Of a stretch of 64,000 nt of DNA, positions 8,991-17,098 are shown one piece after another. The position numbers were made by a program, and so were the translations under genes. How positions within the stretch are numbered: the first letter of the stretch is position 1; each line of letters opens with the position of its first letter. Source of the stretch: an uncultured Actinomycetes bacterium (GTDB lineage: Bacteria > Actinomycetota > Coriobacteriia > Coriobacteriales > Atopobiaceae); assembly GCA_900315165.1 (NCBI GenBank), contig OMXZ01000016.1:44921-108920 (forward strand). Direction: 5' to 3'. Under the pieces are notes generated by a model. It saw only the letters and a list, made by a program, of their open reading frames with translations. It made no database searches and was not told where the DNA came from.

Positions 8991-10916
8991 CTACGAGATG
9001 TACTCGGCCTGCGCGGCCTTCTTTGCGGAGCGGATCAGGAATTCCTCGTTGGTATTGGTGGCCTTGAGGCCCTTGACCAGGGCGGTCGCGGCGCGCTCGG
9101 TATTGTTCATGTTGGCGAGCACGCGGCGGATGCCCCAGACGAAGGGCTGCATCTGCTCGTCGATGAGCAGGTCCTCGTTGCGCGTGCCGGACGCCACCGG
9201 GTCGATGGCCGGGAAGATGCGGCGGTCGGCGAGTTCGCGGTCGAGCTTGAGCTCCATATTGCCAGTGCCCTTGAACTCCTCGAAGATGACCTCGTCCATC
9301 TTGGATCCCGTGTCGACCAGGGCCGACGCGAGGATCGTGAGCGAGCCGCCGTTCTCGATGTTGCGGGCGGCGCCCAGGAACTTCTTGGGCGGGTAGAGCG
9401 CTGCGGAGTCGACGCCACCGGATAGGATGCGGCCGCTCGCGGGCTGCGCGAGGTTGTAGGCGCGGGCCAGGCGCGTGATGGAGTCGAGCACCACCACGAC
9501 ATCCTCGCCGAGCTCCACCAGGCGCTTGGCGTGCTCGATCACCATCTCGGATACCGCCGTATGGTTGGAGGCGGGCATGTCGAAGGTGGAGGCCACGACG
9601 TCGCCGCGGATGGAGCGCTCCATGTCCGTGACCTCCTCTGGACGCTCGTCCACGAGCAGGCAGAAGAGATGGACCTCGGGATTGTTGGCCGCGATGGACT
9701 GGCAGATCTTCTTGAGGACGGTCGTCTTGCCCGCCTTGGGGGGCGAGACGATCAGGCCGCGCTGGCCTTTGCCGATCGGGGCTACCAGGTCGATGGCGCG
9801 ACCGGTCACGGTCTCCTTGCCGGCCTCCATCCTGAGACGCTCGTTGGGATAAATCGGCGTGAGGTCGCGGAAGCGCGGACGGCGCTTGACCTCATCGGGC
9901 GTCTTGCCGTCGATGAGCTCGATGCGCTGCAGCGGGGGGAACTTGTTATTGGCGCGGCCGGGTCCCGTGGTACCCCTGACGAGGTCGCCGGGGCGCAGGC
10001 CGTACTGGCGGATGAGCTGCTGATGGACGAAGGCGTCGTTCTCGCCCGCGGCGAAGTGGCCGGTGCGCAGGAAGGCGTAACCCTCGGGCTGCATCTGGAT
10101 GACGCCCTCGACCGTGCGGAAGCCCTCGGCTGCCGCGGCGGCGGTGTAAATCTCGTCGATGAGCTCCGGCTTGTGCTTGCCGGCCGTATCGATCTCGAGC
10201 TCCGCGGCCTTTGCGCGCAGGTCGGCCACCTTCATGCCCTCAAGCTCCTCGCGCGTGAGCGTCGGCTCCGCCGCCTGTTGCTGATTGTTCTTGTGGCGGT
10301 TGCGCCGGCGGCCACCCTGCTGGTTGTTCTGGTTACCGTTCTGCTGGCCGCCCTGCCCGGCGTTCTGCTGACCGCCCTGCTGGCCCTCCTGCGCCTGGTC
10401 GCCCTGGCCTGACTGGTCGCGGGTGACGTGGCGGCGACGACGCTTGCCGCGCGGGGCGGCATCGCTGGCAGACTCTTCGGCCTTCTCGGCCGTCTCGCCC
10501 GCTGCGGGTTGTTCGCCGGCAAGCGCCTCGTCGACGATGCCGGTCCCTTCCGCAGAAGCCGCGGGTACAGCCTCCTTCGGCTGATCGGCGTCCCCCGCGG
10601 GCACCGCCTCAGGGGTCGCCTCGGCAGACGCCGCATCCGTCTTGTCATTTTCCGCAGCAGTCTTTGCCTTCTTGCGGGCGCGCGGCTTGCGGGCGGACTT
10701 GGCAGGCGCATCGGCAGGCGCAGCCACCCCCTCGATCGACGCCCCGGATGCCGCCGTTTCGGCAGGCTGCTGGTCTGCCTTCTCGGTCACTGCGGCAGCA
10801 ATGCCCTCGTCGGTGGCCTCCGCCTTCTTGCGACGGCGGCGAGGCTTGAGCTTGGGAGCCTCTTCCGCCACGTCGATGTCGAGAGGAAGCTGCTCCACAA
10901 CTGTATCTTGTTCCAT
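8991..10916 (-). CDS. rho: Transcription termination factor Rho
   Basis: 641 residues, much longer than the 420 or so of E. coli Rho. The C-terminal 420 residues are standard: Rho N-terminal helical domain (LTREELEGMKVADLRAKAAE), RNA-binding cold-shock-like domain (GYAFLRTGHFAAGENDAFVH), Walker A SPPKAGKTT, Walker B VVVLDSITRLARAYN, Q-loop and R-loop regions (SGRILSGGVDSAALYPPKKF). The N-terminal 220 residues are an inserted low-complexity region: first Ala/Lys/Glu-rich with basic patches, then a Gln/Asn/Gly run at residues 163-205, then RRRNRHKNN. Such extensions are known in actinobacterial Rho and add RNA contacts. The hexamer ends transcription and silences foreign DNA. The gene is monocistronic. 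Confidence 0.95.
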   Translation of the reverse strand: MEQDTVVEQLPLDIDVAEEAPKLKPRRRRKKAEATDEGIAAAVTEKADQQPAETAASGASIEGVAAPADAPAKSARKPRARKKAKTAAENDKTDAASAEATPEAVPAGDADQPKEAVPAASAEGTGIVDEALAGEQPAAGETAEKAEESASDAAPRGKRRRRHVTRDQSGQGDQAQEGQQGGQQNAGQGGQQNGNQNNQQGGRRRNRHKNNQQQAAEPTLTREELEGMKVADLRAKAAELEIDTAGKHKPELIDEIYTAAAAAEGFRTVEGVIQMQPEGYAFLRTGHFAAGENDAFVHQQLIRQYGLRPGDLVRGTTGPGRANNKFPPLQRIELIDGKTPDEVKRRPRFRDLTPIYPNERLRMEAGKETVTGRAIDLVAPIGKGQRGLIVSPPKAGKTTVLKKICQSIAANNPEVHLFCLLVDERPEEVTDMERSIRGDVVASTFDMPASNHTAVSEMVIEHAKRLVELGEDVVVVLDSITRLARAYNLAQPASGRILSGGVDSAALYPPKKFLGAARNIENGGSLTILASALVDTGSKMDEVIFEEFKGTGNMELKLDRELADRRIFPAIDPVASGTRNEDLLIDEQMQPFVWGIRRVLANMNNTERAATALVKGLKATNTNEEFLIRSAKKAAQAEYIS

Positions 10917-11074
10917 GCAGATTACCTTTCGTGCGACAGGGATGAATCACCTGGCAACACATAATTTGAAATGGGTGTTTGGACCGCGCCTCACGCGCGC
11001 GTCCGCAGCCATAGTAGCACGAATGACGTGCCCTGTCATATCAAGTCTTATGGACCGCCGGTAGCAGGCAGACG

Positions 11075-11749
11075 CTAGACCTTGCGCCCCTTGCGACCGA
11101 CGTTCAGCGCGGCGATGGGCTCGGCAAGCTGATCGGCCTCCGCATGCCCCGCGTCCGAGAGGATCACATACGACGCGCCGCCCTCCCCTTCGAGGTGGCC
11201 GCGACTCACCATCCCCTCCTCGGCAAGGGACATGACCGACATAGAGATCGTCGGCTGGAGGAAGCCCAGCTCCTCAACCAAATCGCCCACCGTCATGGCT
11301 CCCGACTCGTTTGCCGCGAGGGCGAGCAGGACGAGGTCGCGCGCCATATAGTTGAGCGTGCCCATGACATCAATGGAGCGGCACATGCGGTCGACCGTGA
11401 TGCGGGAGGTCGGATGGGCCTCCACATTGACCTTTCTGGTCTCGTCGCACAGGTCCTCGACCGTCGAACGACCGGAGTCAGTCAGGACGCACACGACGTT
11501 GCGACGGTCGGTTTCGCCCTTCTCGCGATCGATGAAGCCGAGCTCGGACAGGTGCTTGGTGCGGTGCGTCATCGTCGGGCGCAGGCATCCCTGGTACTCG
11601 GCTATGTCAGAGGTCCGCATGGTCTTGTCTGTCAGGGACAACCGGCATAGGATGGCAAACTCAGAGAACGTGACCCTCTTGCTCGGTTCGATCCTTTGCC
11701 TCACCAGATTGTAGGCGCGACGGATTGAAAGGTAGTCACGCATCTCCAT
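11075..11749 (-). CDS. Transcriptional regulator with two MarR-type winged-helix domains
   Basis: 224 residues. Two winged-helix units can be seen one after the other. The first is FSEFAILCRLSLTDKTMRTSDIAE, then LRPTMTHRTKHLSELGFIDREK and DRRNVVCVLTDSGRSTVE. The second is VLLALAANESGAMTVGDLVE, then QPTISMSVMSLAEEGMVSR and SYVILSDAGHAEADQL. Each carries the MarR recognition helix and beta wing ending in LTDSG or LSDAG. Usual MarR proteins are about 150 residues with one such unit and work as dimers, so this chain may act as a pseudo-dimer. Target genes are not evident: neighbours are rho and argS. The ATG at 11749 follows GAGGAAAACT. It may regulate itself from the AT-rich region just upstream. 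Confidence 0.75.
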   Translation of the reverse strand: MEMRDYLSIRRAYNLVRQRIEPSKRVTFSEFAILCRLSLTDKTMRTSDIAEYQGCLRPTMTHRTKHLSELGFIDREKGETDRRNVVCVLTDSGRSTVEDLCDETRKVNVEAHPTSRITVDRMCRSIDVMGTLNYMARDLVLLALAANESGAMTVGDLVEELGFLQPTISMSVMSLAEEGMVSRGHLEGEGGASYVILSDAGHAEADQLAEPIAALNVGRKGRKV

Positions 11750-11942
11750 AGTTTTCCTCCGACCGCTGACAGATATCAGATTCGCAAACTTTCATTTTGT
11801 CAGCACATCTTACACTAAGTCCTACGCCAACCTTCACAAAACACTTTACGAAAAATGAAAGTCCAGCGACAAGCTATATTTTTGTCCATTTCTCACGCTG
11901 TAACAATCGGTTCTATAGCGATTTCATAGACATGAATGAAAT

Positions 11943-11970
11943 GGGCGCCCCCGGCAATCCGGGAGCGCCC
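11943..11970 (-). terminator. GC-rich hairpin downstream of argS
   Basis: A long stem, GGGCGCTCCCGG with CCGGGGGCGCCC around a four-base loop (one mismatch), lies 70 bases after the argS stop. On the minus strand it is followed by ATTTCATT, so the U-tract is weak. It is probably the argS terminator and separates it from the MarR gene. Confidence 0.6.
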
Positions 11971-12039
11971 TTACACTCGCATTGGGCACACGCGTCAGCG
12001 CTGCGCGGGGGCGCGTGATTGCGCTCGGATGGCCTCCCC

Positions 12040-13890
12040 TTACATGACCTTGGGGGCGGAGACGCCGATCAGGCCGAGGGCGACCTCGAGATTGATGCGG
12101 ACGGCGTCGATGGCCGCGAGGCGGGCGCGGGAGAGTTCGGGGTCGACGGGACGGCCCTCGCTCGGCAGGACCTGGCAGTGCTGGTAGAAGTTGTGGAAGG
12201 ACGAAGCCAGCTCCTCGCAGAAGTGCGTGAGGCGGAAGGGGGCGCGGTCGCGGGCGCAGCTGGCGACGAGCTCGGGGAACTCGGAGAGCTTGCGGGCGAG
12301 CGCGGCCTCGGAGGCGTCGGTCAGAAGCGCCGCGTCGAACTCGGAGCCGATGGCCTTGGCGGCGACGGCGTCCATGCCCATCTCCTTGGCCTCGTCCTCG
12401 GAGACGCCGGCGGCGCGGCGCAGGATCGAGCAGATGCGGGCGTGCGCGTACTGCACGTAGAAGACCGGGTTGGAGGCCTCCTGCTTCTTGGCCGCCTCGA
12501 TGTCGAAGTCGATCGTCTGGTTGGCGCTCTTAGAGATCAGGGTGTAGCGGGTCGCATCGACACCGACCTCATCGAGCAGCTCCTGGAAGCTGACCATGGT
12601 GCCGCGGCGCTTGGACATGCGGACGGGCTCGCCGTTGCGCAGCAGGTTGACGAACTGGCCGAGGTCGACCTCGAACTTGCCGGGGAAGCCGAGCGCATCG
12701 CAGACGTTGGTGACGCGGGCGATGTAGCCGTGGTGATCGGCGCCCCACAGGTCAATGGAATACTCGGCGCCGCGGGCGAACTTGTTCCAGTGGTAGGCGA
12801 CGTCGGAGGCGAAGTAGGTGTACTCACCGTTGGACTTGATCAGGACGCGGTCCTTGTCGTCGCCGAACTCGGTGGACTTGAACCAGAGGGCACCGTCGTC
12901 GGTCTTGTAGAGGTAGCCCATGTCCTCGAGGCGCTTGAAGGCGCGGTCGACCTGGGAGGTGCCGTCGGCCTCGTCCTTCACATAAAGGGAGCGCTCGGAG
13001 AACCACACGTCGAGGTCGCAGCGGGCCTGGTGGCAGGTGTCCTTGATGCGCTGGAGCATCTTCTGGTAGGCGGTCTCGCGGAAGGCGTTGTCGCGCTCCG
13101 CGGCGTCGGCCTCCACCCACTTGTCGCCGTCGGCCTCATAGAACTCGCGGGCGATGTCGATGATGTAATCGCCGCCGTAGGAGTTGCCGCCGAGCGTCTC
13201 GTTGAAGGCATCCATGTAGGGGTGCTTCTCGGGGTAGTCATCGAGCTCGTCCTCGACGTACTCCTCGCGGTCGGCGAGCAGTTTGGCCTGGGCGGTGGCC
13301 ACATCGCAGCCGTCCTTCTTCATGATCTCGCACAGCTGCAGGTAGCGCGTGGAGACCGAGCGGCCGAAGACGTCCATCTGGCTGCCGTGGTCGTTGATGT
13401 AGTACTCGCGCGTGACGTCAAAATTGGTGTGGTCGAGGACGTTGCACATGGAGTCGCCCATGGCCACCCAGCGGCCGTGGCCCACATGCAGGGGGCCGGT
13501 CGGGTTGGCCGAGATGAACTCGTAGTTGACCTTGAGGCCGTGGCCCACGTCGGTCTTACCCCAGTCGGCACCCGCCTCGCGCACGGCGCGGAAGACATCG
13601 TTGGAGGCGGCGGCCTTCAGATAGAAGTTGATGAAGCCGGGGCCCGCGACCTCGACCTTGGCCACCTGGGCGTTCTCGGGCATGTGCGCGACGATTGCCG
13701 CGGCGATCTTTGCCGGGGAGGTGCGGGCCAGACGGGCGGAGCGCATGGCCACCGTCGAGGTCCAATCGCCGTTGCTTGCGTCGGCCGGTCGCTCGATACC
13801 GCAGTCTCCGACCTCGAAGGCCGCCAGGTCGCCGGCCTCCTGGGCCGCGGCGATAGCCTGCTTGATGAGCTCTTCAATCATCTCGGGCAT
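12040..13890 (-). CDS. argS: Arginyl-tRNA synthetase
   Basis: 616 residues, class I synthetase that charges tRNA-Arg in the cytoplasm. ATG at 13890 with AAAGGAGTG upstream. N-terminal Add1 domain (residues 1-100), the HIGH motif in SANPTGPLHVGHGR, the ArgRS motif DLWGADHHGYIARV, a KMSKS variant MSKRRGTMVSFQELLDEVG, and an all-helical anticodon-binding C-terminus ending in ALGLIGVSAPKVM. The KMSKS lysine is MSKR, common in many ArgRS. Monocistronic with a hairpin after it. No anomaly seen. Confidence 0.97.
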   Translation of the reverse strand: MPEMIEELIKQAIAAAQEAGDLAAFEVGDCGIERPADASNGDWTSTVAMRSARLARTSPAKIAAAIVAHMPENAQVAKVEVAGPGFINFYLKAAASNDVFRAVREAGADWGKTDVGHGLKVNYEFISANPTGPLHVGHGRWVAMGDSMCNVLDHTNFDVTREYYINDHGSQMDVFGRSVSTRYLQLCEIMKKDGCDVATAQAKLLADREEYVEDELDDYPEKHPYMDAFNETLGGNSYGGDYIIDIAREFYEADGDKWVEADAAERDNAFRETAYQKMLQRIKDTCHQARCDLDVWFSERSLYVKDEADGTSQVDRAFKRLEDMGYLYKTDDGALWFKSTEFGDDKDRVLIKSNGEYTYFASDVAYHWNKFARGAEYSIDLWGADHHGYIARVTNVCDALGFPGKFEVDLGQFVNLLRNGEPVRMSKRRGTMVSFQELLDEVGVDATRYTLISKSANQTIDFDIEAAKKQEASNPVFYVQYAHARICSILRRAAGVSEDEAKEMGMDAVAAKAIGSEFDAALLTDASEAALARKLSEFPELVASCARDRAPFRLTHFCEELASSFHNFYQHCQVLPSEGRPVDPELSRARLAAIDAVRINLEVALGLIGVSAPKVM

Positions 13891-14048
13891 GTAGTGCACT
13901 CCTTTTCCCACTGTTCTCCTGGTGAGACTTGCAATTACAGGGCAGTCTAGCAAATGCGGCCCGCTATCCCCCGCCGCACCCGCGCATCCGCGCGAGACGT
14001 TATTAATTATTCATGCGACGCGGGCGGGATGCGGCGCGGATCGCCTGC

Positions 14049-15533
14049 CTATCGTCGCCCCGAGCGGTTGCGCTCCTGGCGCGTCAGGCGGTGGCGCAGC
14101 TCTGCCAGGCCGGGCTCGAGTCCCACGGGATAGATCTGCGGGTTGAGGAAGCGCTTGACCGCCGGGTCGAGTCGCATGAGCGAGTTGCGGCAGCGCTCCT
14201 TGGCCGTCTGGATATCGTCGGGCTCCTTGGCGCGCACGCCGTCGGCCACGATCTGTTCGAGCAGCTCCTCTGCGTGCATACCCGCGAAGTCGTAGGTCGT
14301 GAGGCTGTCGAGCACATCCATCGCGGTCTCGGCGCCATCGGGCGTGGCCACCGAGTCGTCCACGATCTGGTCTCCCACGGGGCAGCCCGCCTCGTCGTAG
14401 AAGCGGCGGACGTGCTGGATGCCGGGGATGGTGCGCTTGTAAGCCATCTCGGAGAGCTTGATGACGGGGCTCCAGGGCTCATCGGCGGACTTGCGCACAG
14501 CCGAGAGCTTGTAGACGCCGCCGAGCGAGGGCTGGGGGTCGCAGGTCGCGAGCTTGGTGCCCACGCCGAAGGAGTCGATGGGAGCCCCCTGGGCAAAGAG
14601 CGACTGGATTGTGTACTCGTCCAGGTCGTTGGAGGCGGAGATCTTCACATAAGGCAGACCCGCCTCGTCGAAGGCCGCACGGGTCTCCTTGGTGAGCTTG
14701 GCGAGGTCGCCCGAGTCGATGCGGATGGCCGCCAGGCGTTCACCTTCCGCCTCCATCTCCTTGGCCACGGTGATGGCATTCTTGATGCCCTGGTGGACGT
14801 CGTAGGTGTCGAGGAGAAGCACGCAGTTCTTGGGGCTGGACTTGGCGAAGGCGCGGAAGGCGTCAAGCTCGGTCGGGAAGGCCATGACCCAGCTGTGGGC
14901 GTGCGTGCCGAAGACGGGGATGCCGTAGATCTTACCGGCCAGCACGTTGGAGGTCGAGGCGGCGCCGCCGATGTAGCTCGCGCGAGCCACGGCCAGGCCG
15001 CCGTCGGGACCCTGGGCGCGGCGCAGGCCGAAGTCGGAGACCGCGTGCCCCTGGGCGGCCGTCACGACGCGCGCGGTCTTGGTGGCCACGAGCGTCTGGA
15101 AGTTCACGAGGTTGAGCAGGGCGGTCTCGAGCAGCTGGCAATCGATGACCGGCCCCTCGACGCGCACCATCGGCTCGCGCGGGAAGACCAGGTCGCCCTC
15201 GCGCGGGGCCCAGACGGACACATGCATGCGGAAGTCGCGCAGGTAGTCGATGAAGCCAGGCTTGAAGAGCTTGCCGCCGCCGGGCGCCGGCACGTCGGCC
15301 AGATAGGCAAGCGAGTCCTCGTCGAAGCGGAAGTTCTCCACGAGGTCGGCGATCTGCCCCTGGCCGCAGGAGACGGCATAGCCGCCGTCGAAGGGGTTCT
15401 CGCGGAAGAAGGCGTTGAAGCAGGCCTGTCCCTTGTCGAGGCCGGACTCCCAGAAGCCCTGCGCCATCGTGAGCTCGTACAGGTCGGTGTTGAGCGCGAC
15501 GTCGGTCGGCGTCGTGCGGTCGGTCAGAGCCAT
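14049..15533 (-). CDS. pncB: Nicotinate phosphoribosyltransferase
   Basis: 494 residues. It makes nicotinate mononucleotide from nicotinate and PRPP (Preiss-Handler NAD salvage). ATG at 15533 with AAAGGAT upstream. Family landmarks: TDLYELTMAQGFWESG at the N-terminus, the LLNLVNFQTLVATKTARV helix, SDFGLRRAQGPDGG with the catalytic region, GTHAHSWVMAF containing the phosphorylated-type histidine, and GVGTKLATCDPQPSLGGVYKL for phosphate binding. It is preceded by a clear terminator, so it has its own promoter or relies on read-through from the small upstream gene. Confidence 0.96.
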   Translation of the reverse strand: MALTDRTTPTDVALNTDLYELTMAQGFWESGLDKGQACFNAFFRENPFDGGYAVSCGQGQIADLVENFRFDEDSLAYLADVPAPGGGKLFKPGFIDYLRDFRMHVSVWAPREGDLVFPREPMVRVEGPVIDCQLLETALLNLVNFQTLVATKTARVVTAAQGHAVSDFGLRRAQGPDGGLAVARASYIGGAASTSNVLAGKIYGIPVFGTHAHSWVMAFPTELDAFRAFAKSSPKNCVLLLDTYDVHQGIKNAITVAKEMEAEGERLAAIRIDSGDLAKLTKETRAAFDEAGLPYVKISASNDLDEYTIQSLFAQGAPIDSFGVGTKLATCDPQPSLGGVYKLSAVRKSADEPWSPVIKLSEMAYKRTIPGIQHVRRFYDEAGCPVGDQIVDDSVATPDGAETAMDVLDSLTTYDFAGMHAEELLEQIVADGVRAKEPDDIQTAKERCRNSLMRLDPAVKRFLNPQIYPVGLEPGLAELRHRLTRQERNRSGRR

Positions 15534-15565
15534 CGTGCGATCCTTTCCCCTCCGGTGCGATACAA

Positions 15566-15591
15566 CAAAAAGGGCGGACCGCGGTCCGCCC
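15566..15591 (-). terminator. Intrinsic terminator of the small tail-anchored protein gene
   Basis: A perfect 20-base palindrome (GGGCGGACCGCGGTCCGCCC, 15572-15591) followed on the minus strand by TTTTTGTTG. It lies directly after the stop at 15599 and before pncB. Confidence 0.85.
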
Positions 15592-15598
15592 ACACGTC

Positions 15599-15907
15599 TT
15601 ACAGAATTGCCGAAACGAGCACCACGACGGCGATCAGCGCGACGAGCGCCAGCACGATCTTCTGCCCCAGGGGCATCTTGAGGTCGTCCTCGTCGGGCTC
15701 CATGAGCTCGCGGCCCTTCTCGCGCAGCTCGGCCTCGCGCCGCATCGCCGCGGCCTCGGCCTCCCGCTGCTGCTTCTCCTCCTTGAGCCGCTCGAGCTCC
15801 CTGCGCTCGCGCGCCTGGGCCTGGGCCTGCTCGCGCGCGGCCTTTTCGGCGCGCAGCTTCTCGAGCTCGGCACGCTCCTCGTCGGTCAGCGGTGTCTCGT
15901 CTGCCAT
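15599..15907 (-). CDS. Small coiled-coil protein with C-terminal membrane anchor
   Basis: 102 residues from ATG 15907 (GAGGAGC upstream). Residues 8-75 are a highly charged helix rich in Glu, Arg, Ala and Lys with heptad-like spacing (a likely coiled coil). This is followed by DEDDLKMPLGQ and a single C-terminal helix VLALVALIAVVVLVSAIL that would anchor it with the bulk in the cytoplasm. There is no known family. The gene is followed by a strong terminator, and tRNA-Ala lies 60 bases upstream on the same strand, so it may share that promoter. Confidence 0.7.
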   Translation of the reverse strand: MADETPLTDEERAELEKLRAEKAAREQAQAQARERRELERLKEEKQQREAEAAAMRREAELREKGRELMEPDEDDLKMPLGQKIVLALVALIAVVVLVSAIL

Positions 15908-15970
15908 CGGTATGCTCCTCGCCCTACAAGAAAGGCCAACGACGCGTGCCGCTGGCCTCATAGGTTTTGG

Positions 15971-16043
15971 TGGAGATGAAGGGATTCGAACCCTCGGCCT
16001 CTGCCTTGCGAAGGCAGCGCTCTCCCAGCTGAGCTACATCCCC
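15971..16043 (-). tRNA. tRNA-Ala (anticodon CGC)
   Basis: A 73-base cloverleaf on the minus strand. Acceptor GGGGATG pairs with CATCTCC and includes the G3:U70 pair that identifies alanine tRNA. The D-arm has AGCTCAGCTGGGAGAGC, the anticodon stem CTGCC/GGCAG encloses loop TTCGCAA (anticodon CGC, reading GCG), and the T-arm is GAGGGTTCGAATCCCTT... The discriminator base is A, and CCA is not encoded. Confidence 0.95.
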
Positions 16044-16126
16044 GTGGGATTTGGTGCGTTGGATATTGTGGCAATTCGCGGCGGGCATGTCAAGTAGGCT
16101 AGGATGATGCGGACAGAAGGGACGCC

Positions 16127-17098
16127 ATGGCCAACACAAGCACATCAGCTGCATCGGACTTCACCGCTTACGAGCTCTGCGAGCTCTGTCCGCGACGCTG
16201 CCATGCCCGCCGGGCCGAGGGACGAGCAGGCCTCTGCGGCGCCACCGCCGAGCTGCGCGTCGCCCGCGCGGCACTGCACTATTGGGAGGAGCCGCCCATC
16301 TCGGGCGAGGCGGGGTCGGGCGCGATCTTCTTCAGCGGCTGCCCCCTGCGCTGCGTCTTCTGCCAGAATCACGAGATCTCGCAGGAGGGCTTCGGCCTGC
16401 CCGTGTCGACGGGCCGCCTTGCCCAGATAATGCTCGACTTGCGCGACCAGGGCGCCCTCAACATCAACCTCGTGACCCCCTCGCACTATCTCCCCCACGT
16501 CGTGGAGGCGGTGCGCCTCGCGCGAGGTGCGGGGCTCCATCTGCCCATCGTCTGCAACACCTCCGGCTACGAGACCGTCGAGACGGTGCGCGCGCTGGAG
16601 GGGACGGTGGATGTGTGGCTCACGGACTTAAAATACGCTTCCGGCGAACTGGCCGGCAGGTTCTCCCACGCAGCCGACTACCCAGAAGTCGCCGAGGCCG
16701 CGCTGGCTGAGATGCTGCGGCAGGTCCGCGCGGCGGGAGGACGGGCTGGGGGCCCCGACGGCCGCATGACCCGCGGCATCATCGTGCGCCATCTCGTCCT
16801 TCCGGGGCATACCGATGACTCGTGCGCCGTGCTCGACCGCGTGTGGGACCTCGCCGGCAACGATGTGGACATTTCGGTCATGAACCAGTACACGCCCAAC
16901 GCAGTCTGCCGTGCCGCTGGCGGCGACCTTGCGCGCAGCGTGACCAACGAGGAATACGAGCTTGTACTCGACCACTCCGACGACCTGGGTTTCGAACGCC
17001 TCTGGTGGCAGCAGGGCGGCACGGTATCGGAAAGTTTCGTGCCCGCTTTCGACGCCACGGGCGTCGCAGGCCCCGAGCTGAGCGGAGCGGGCGCCTAG
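16127..17098 (+). CDS. Radical SAM protein, pyruvate formate-lyase-activating-enzyme-like
   Basis: 323 residues. The SAM-binding cluster motif is CPLRCVFC (Cys 72, 76 and 79). Ahead of it is an extra cysteine set CELCPRRCHAR...GLCG (residues 18-37), typical of the group of stand-alone PflA-like radical SAM proteins (COG1313 type), some of which go with AmmeMemoRadiSam systems. Other motifs are FFSGCPL, QNHEIS, LNINLVTPSHYLPHVVEA and VWLTDLKYAS. Reaction and substrate are unknown. The stop codon overlaps the stop of the convergent WecA-like gene by four bases, so there is no room for a terminator between them. Confidence 0.85.
   Translation: MANTSTSAASDFTAYELCELCPRRCHARRAEGRAGLCGATAELRVARAALHYWEEPPISGEAGSGAIFFSGCPLRCVFCQNHEISQEGFGLPVSTGRLAQIMLDLRDQGALNINLVTPSHYLPHVVEAVRLARGAGLHLPIVCNTSGYETVETVRALEGTVDVWLTDLKYASGELAGRFSHAADYPEVAEAALAEMLRQVRAAGGRAGGPDGRMTRGIIVRHLVLPGHTDDSCAVLDRVWDLAGNDVDISVMNQYTPNAVCRAAGGDLARSVTNEEYELVLDHSDDLGFERLWWQQGGTVSESFVPAFDATGVAGPELSGAGA

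Noticed and set aside
12019..13950. A 643-codon open frame opposite argS
   Set aside because: ArgS is unmistakable on the minus strand; the opposite frame has no family features.
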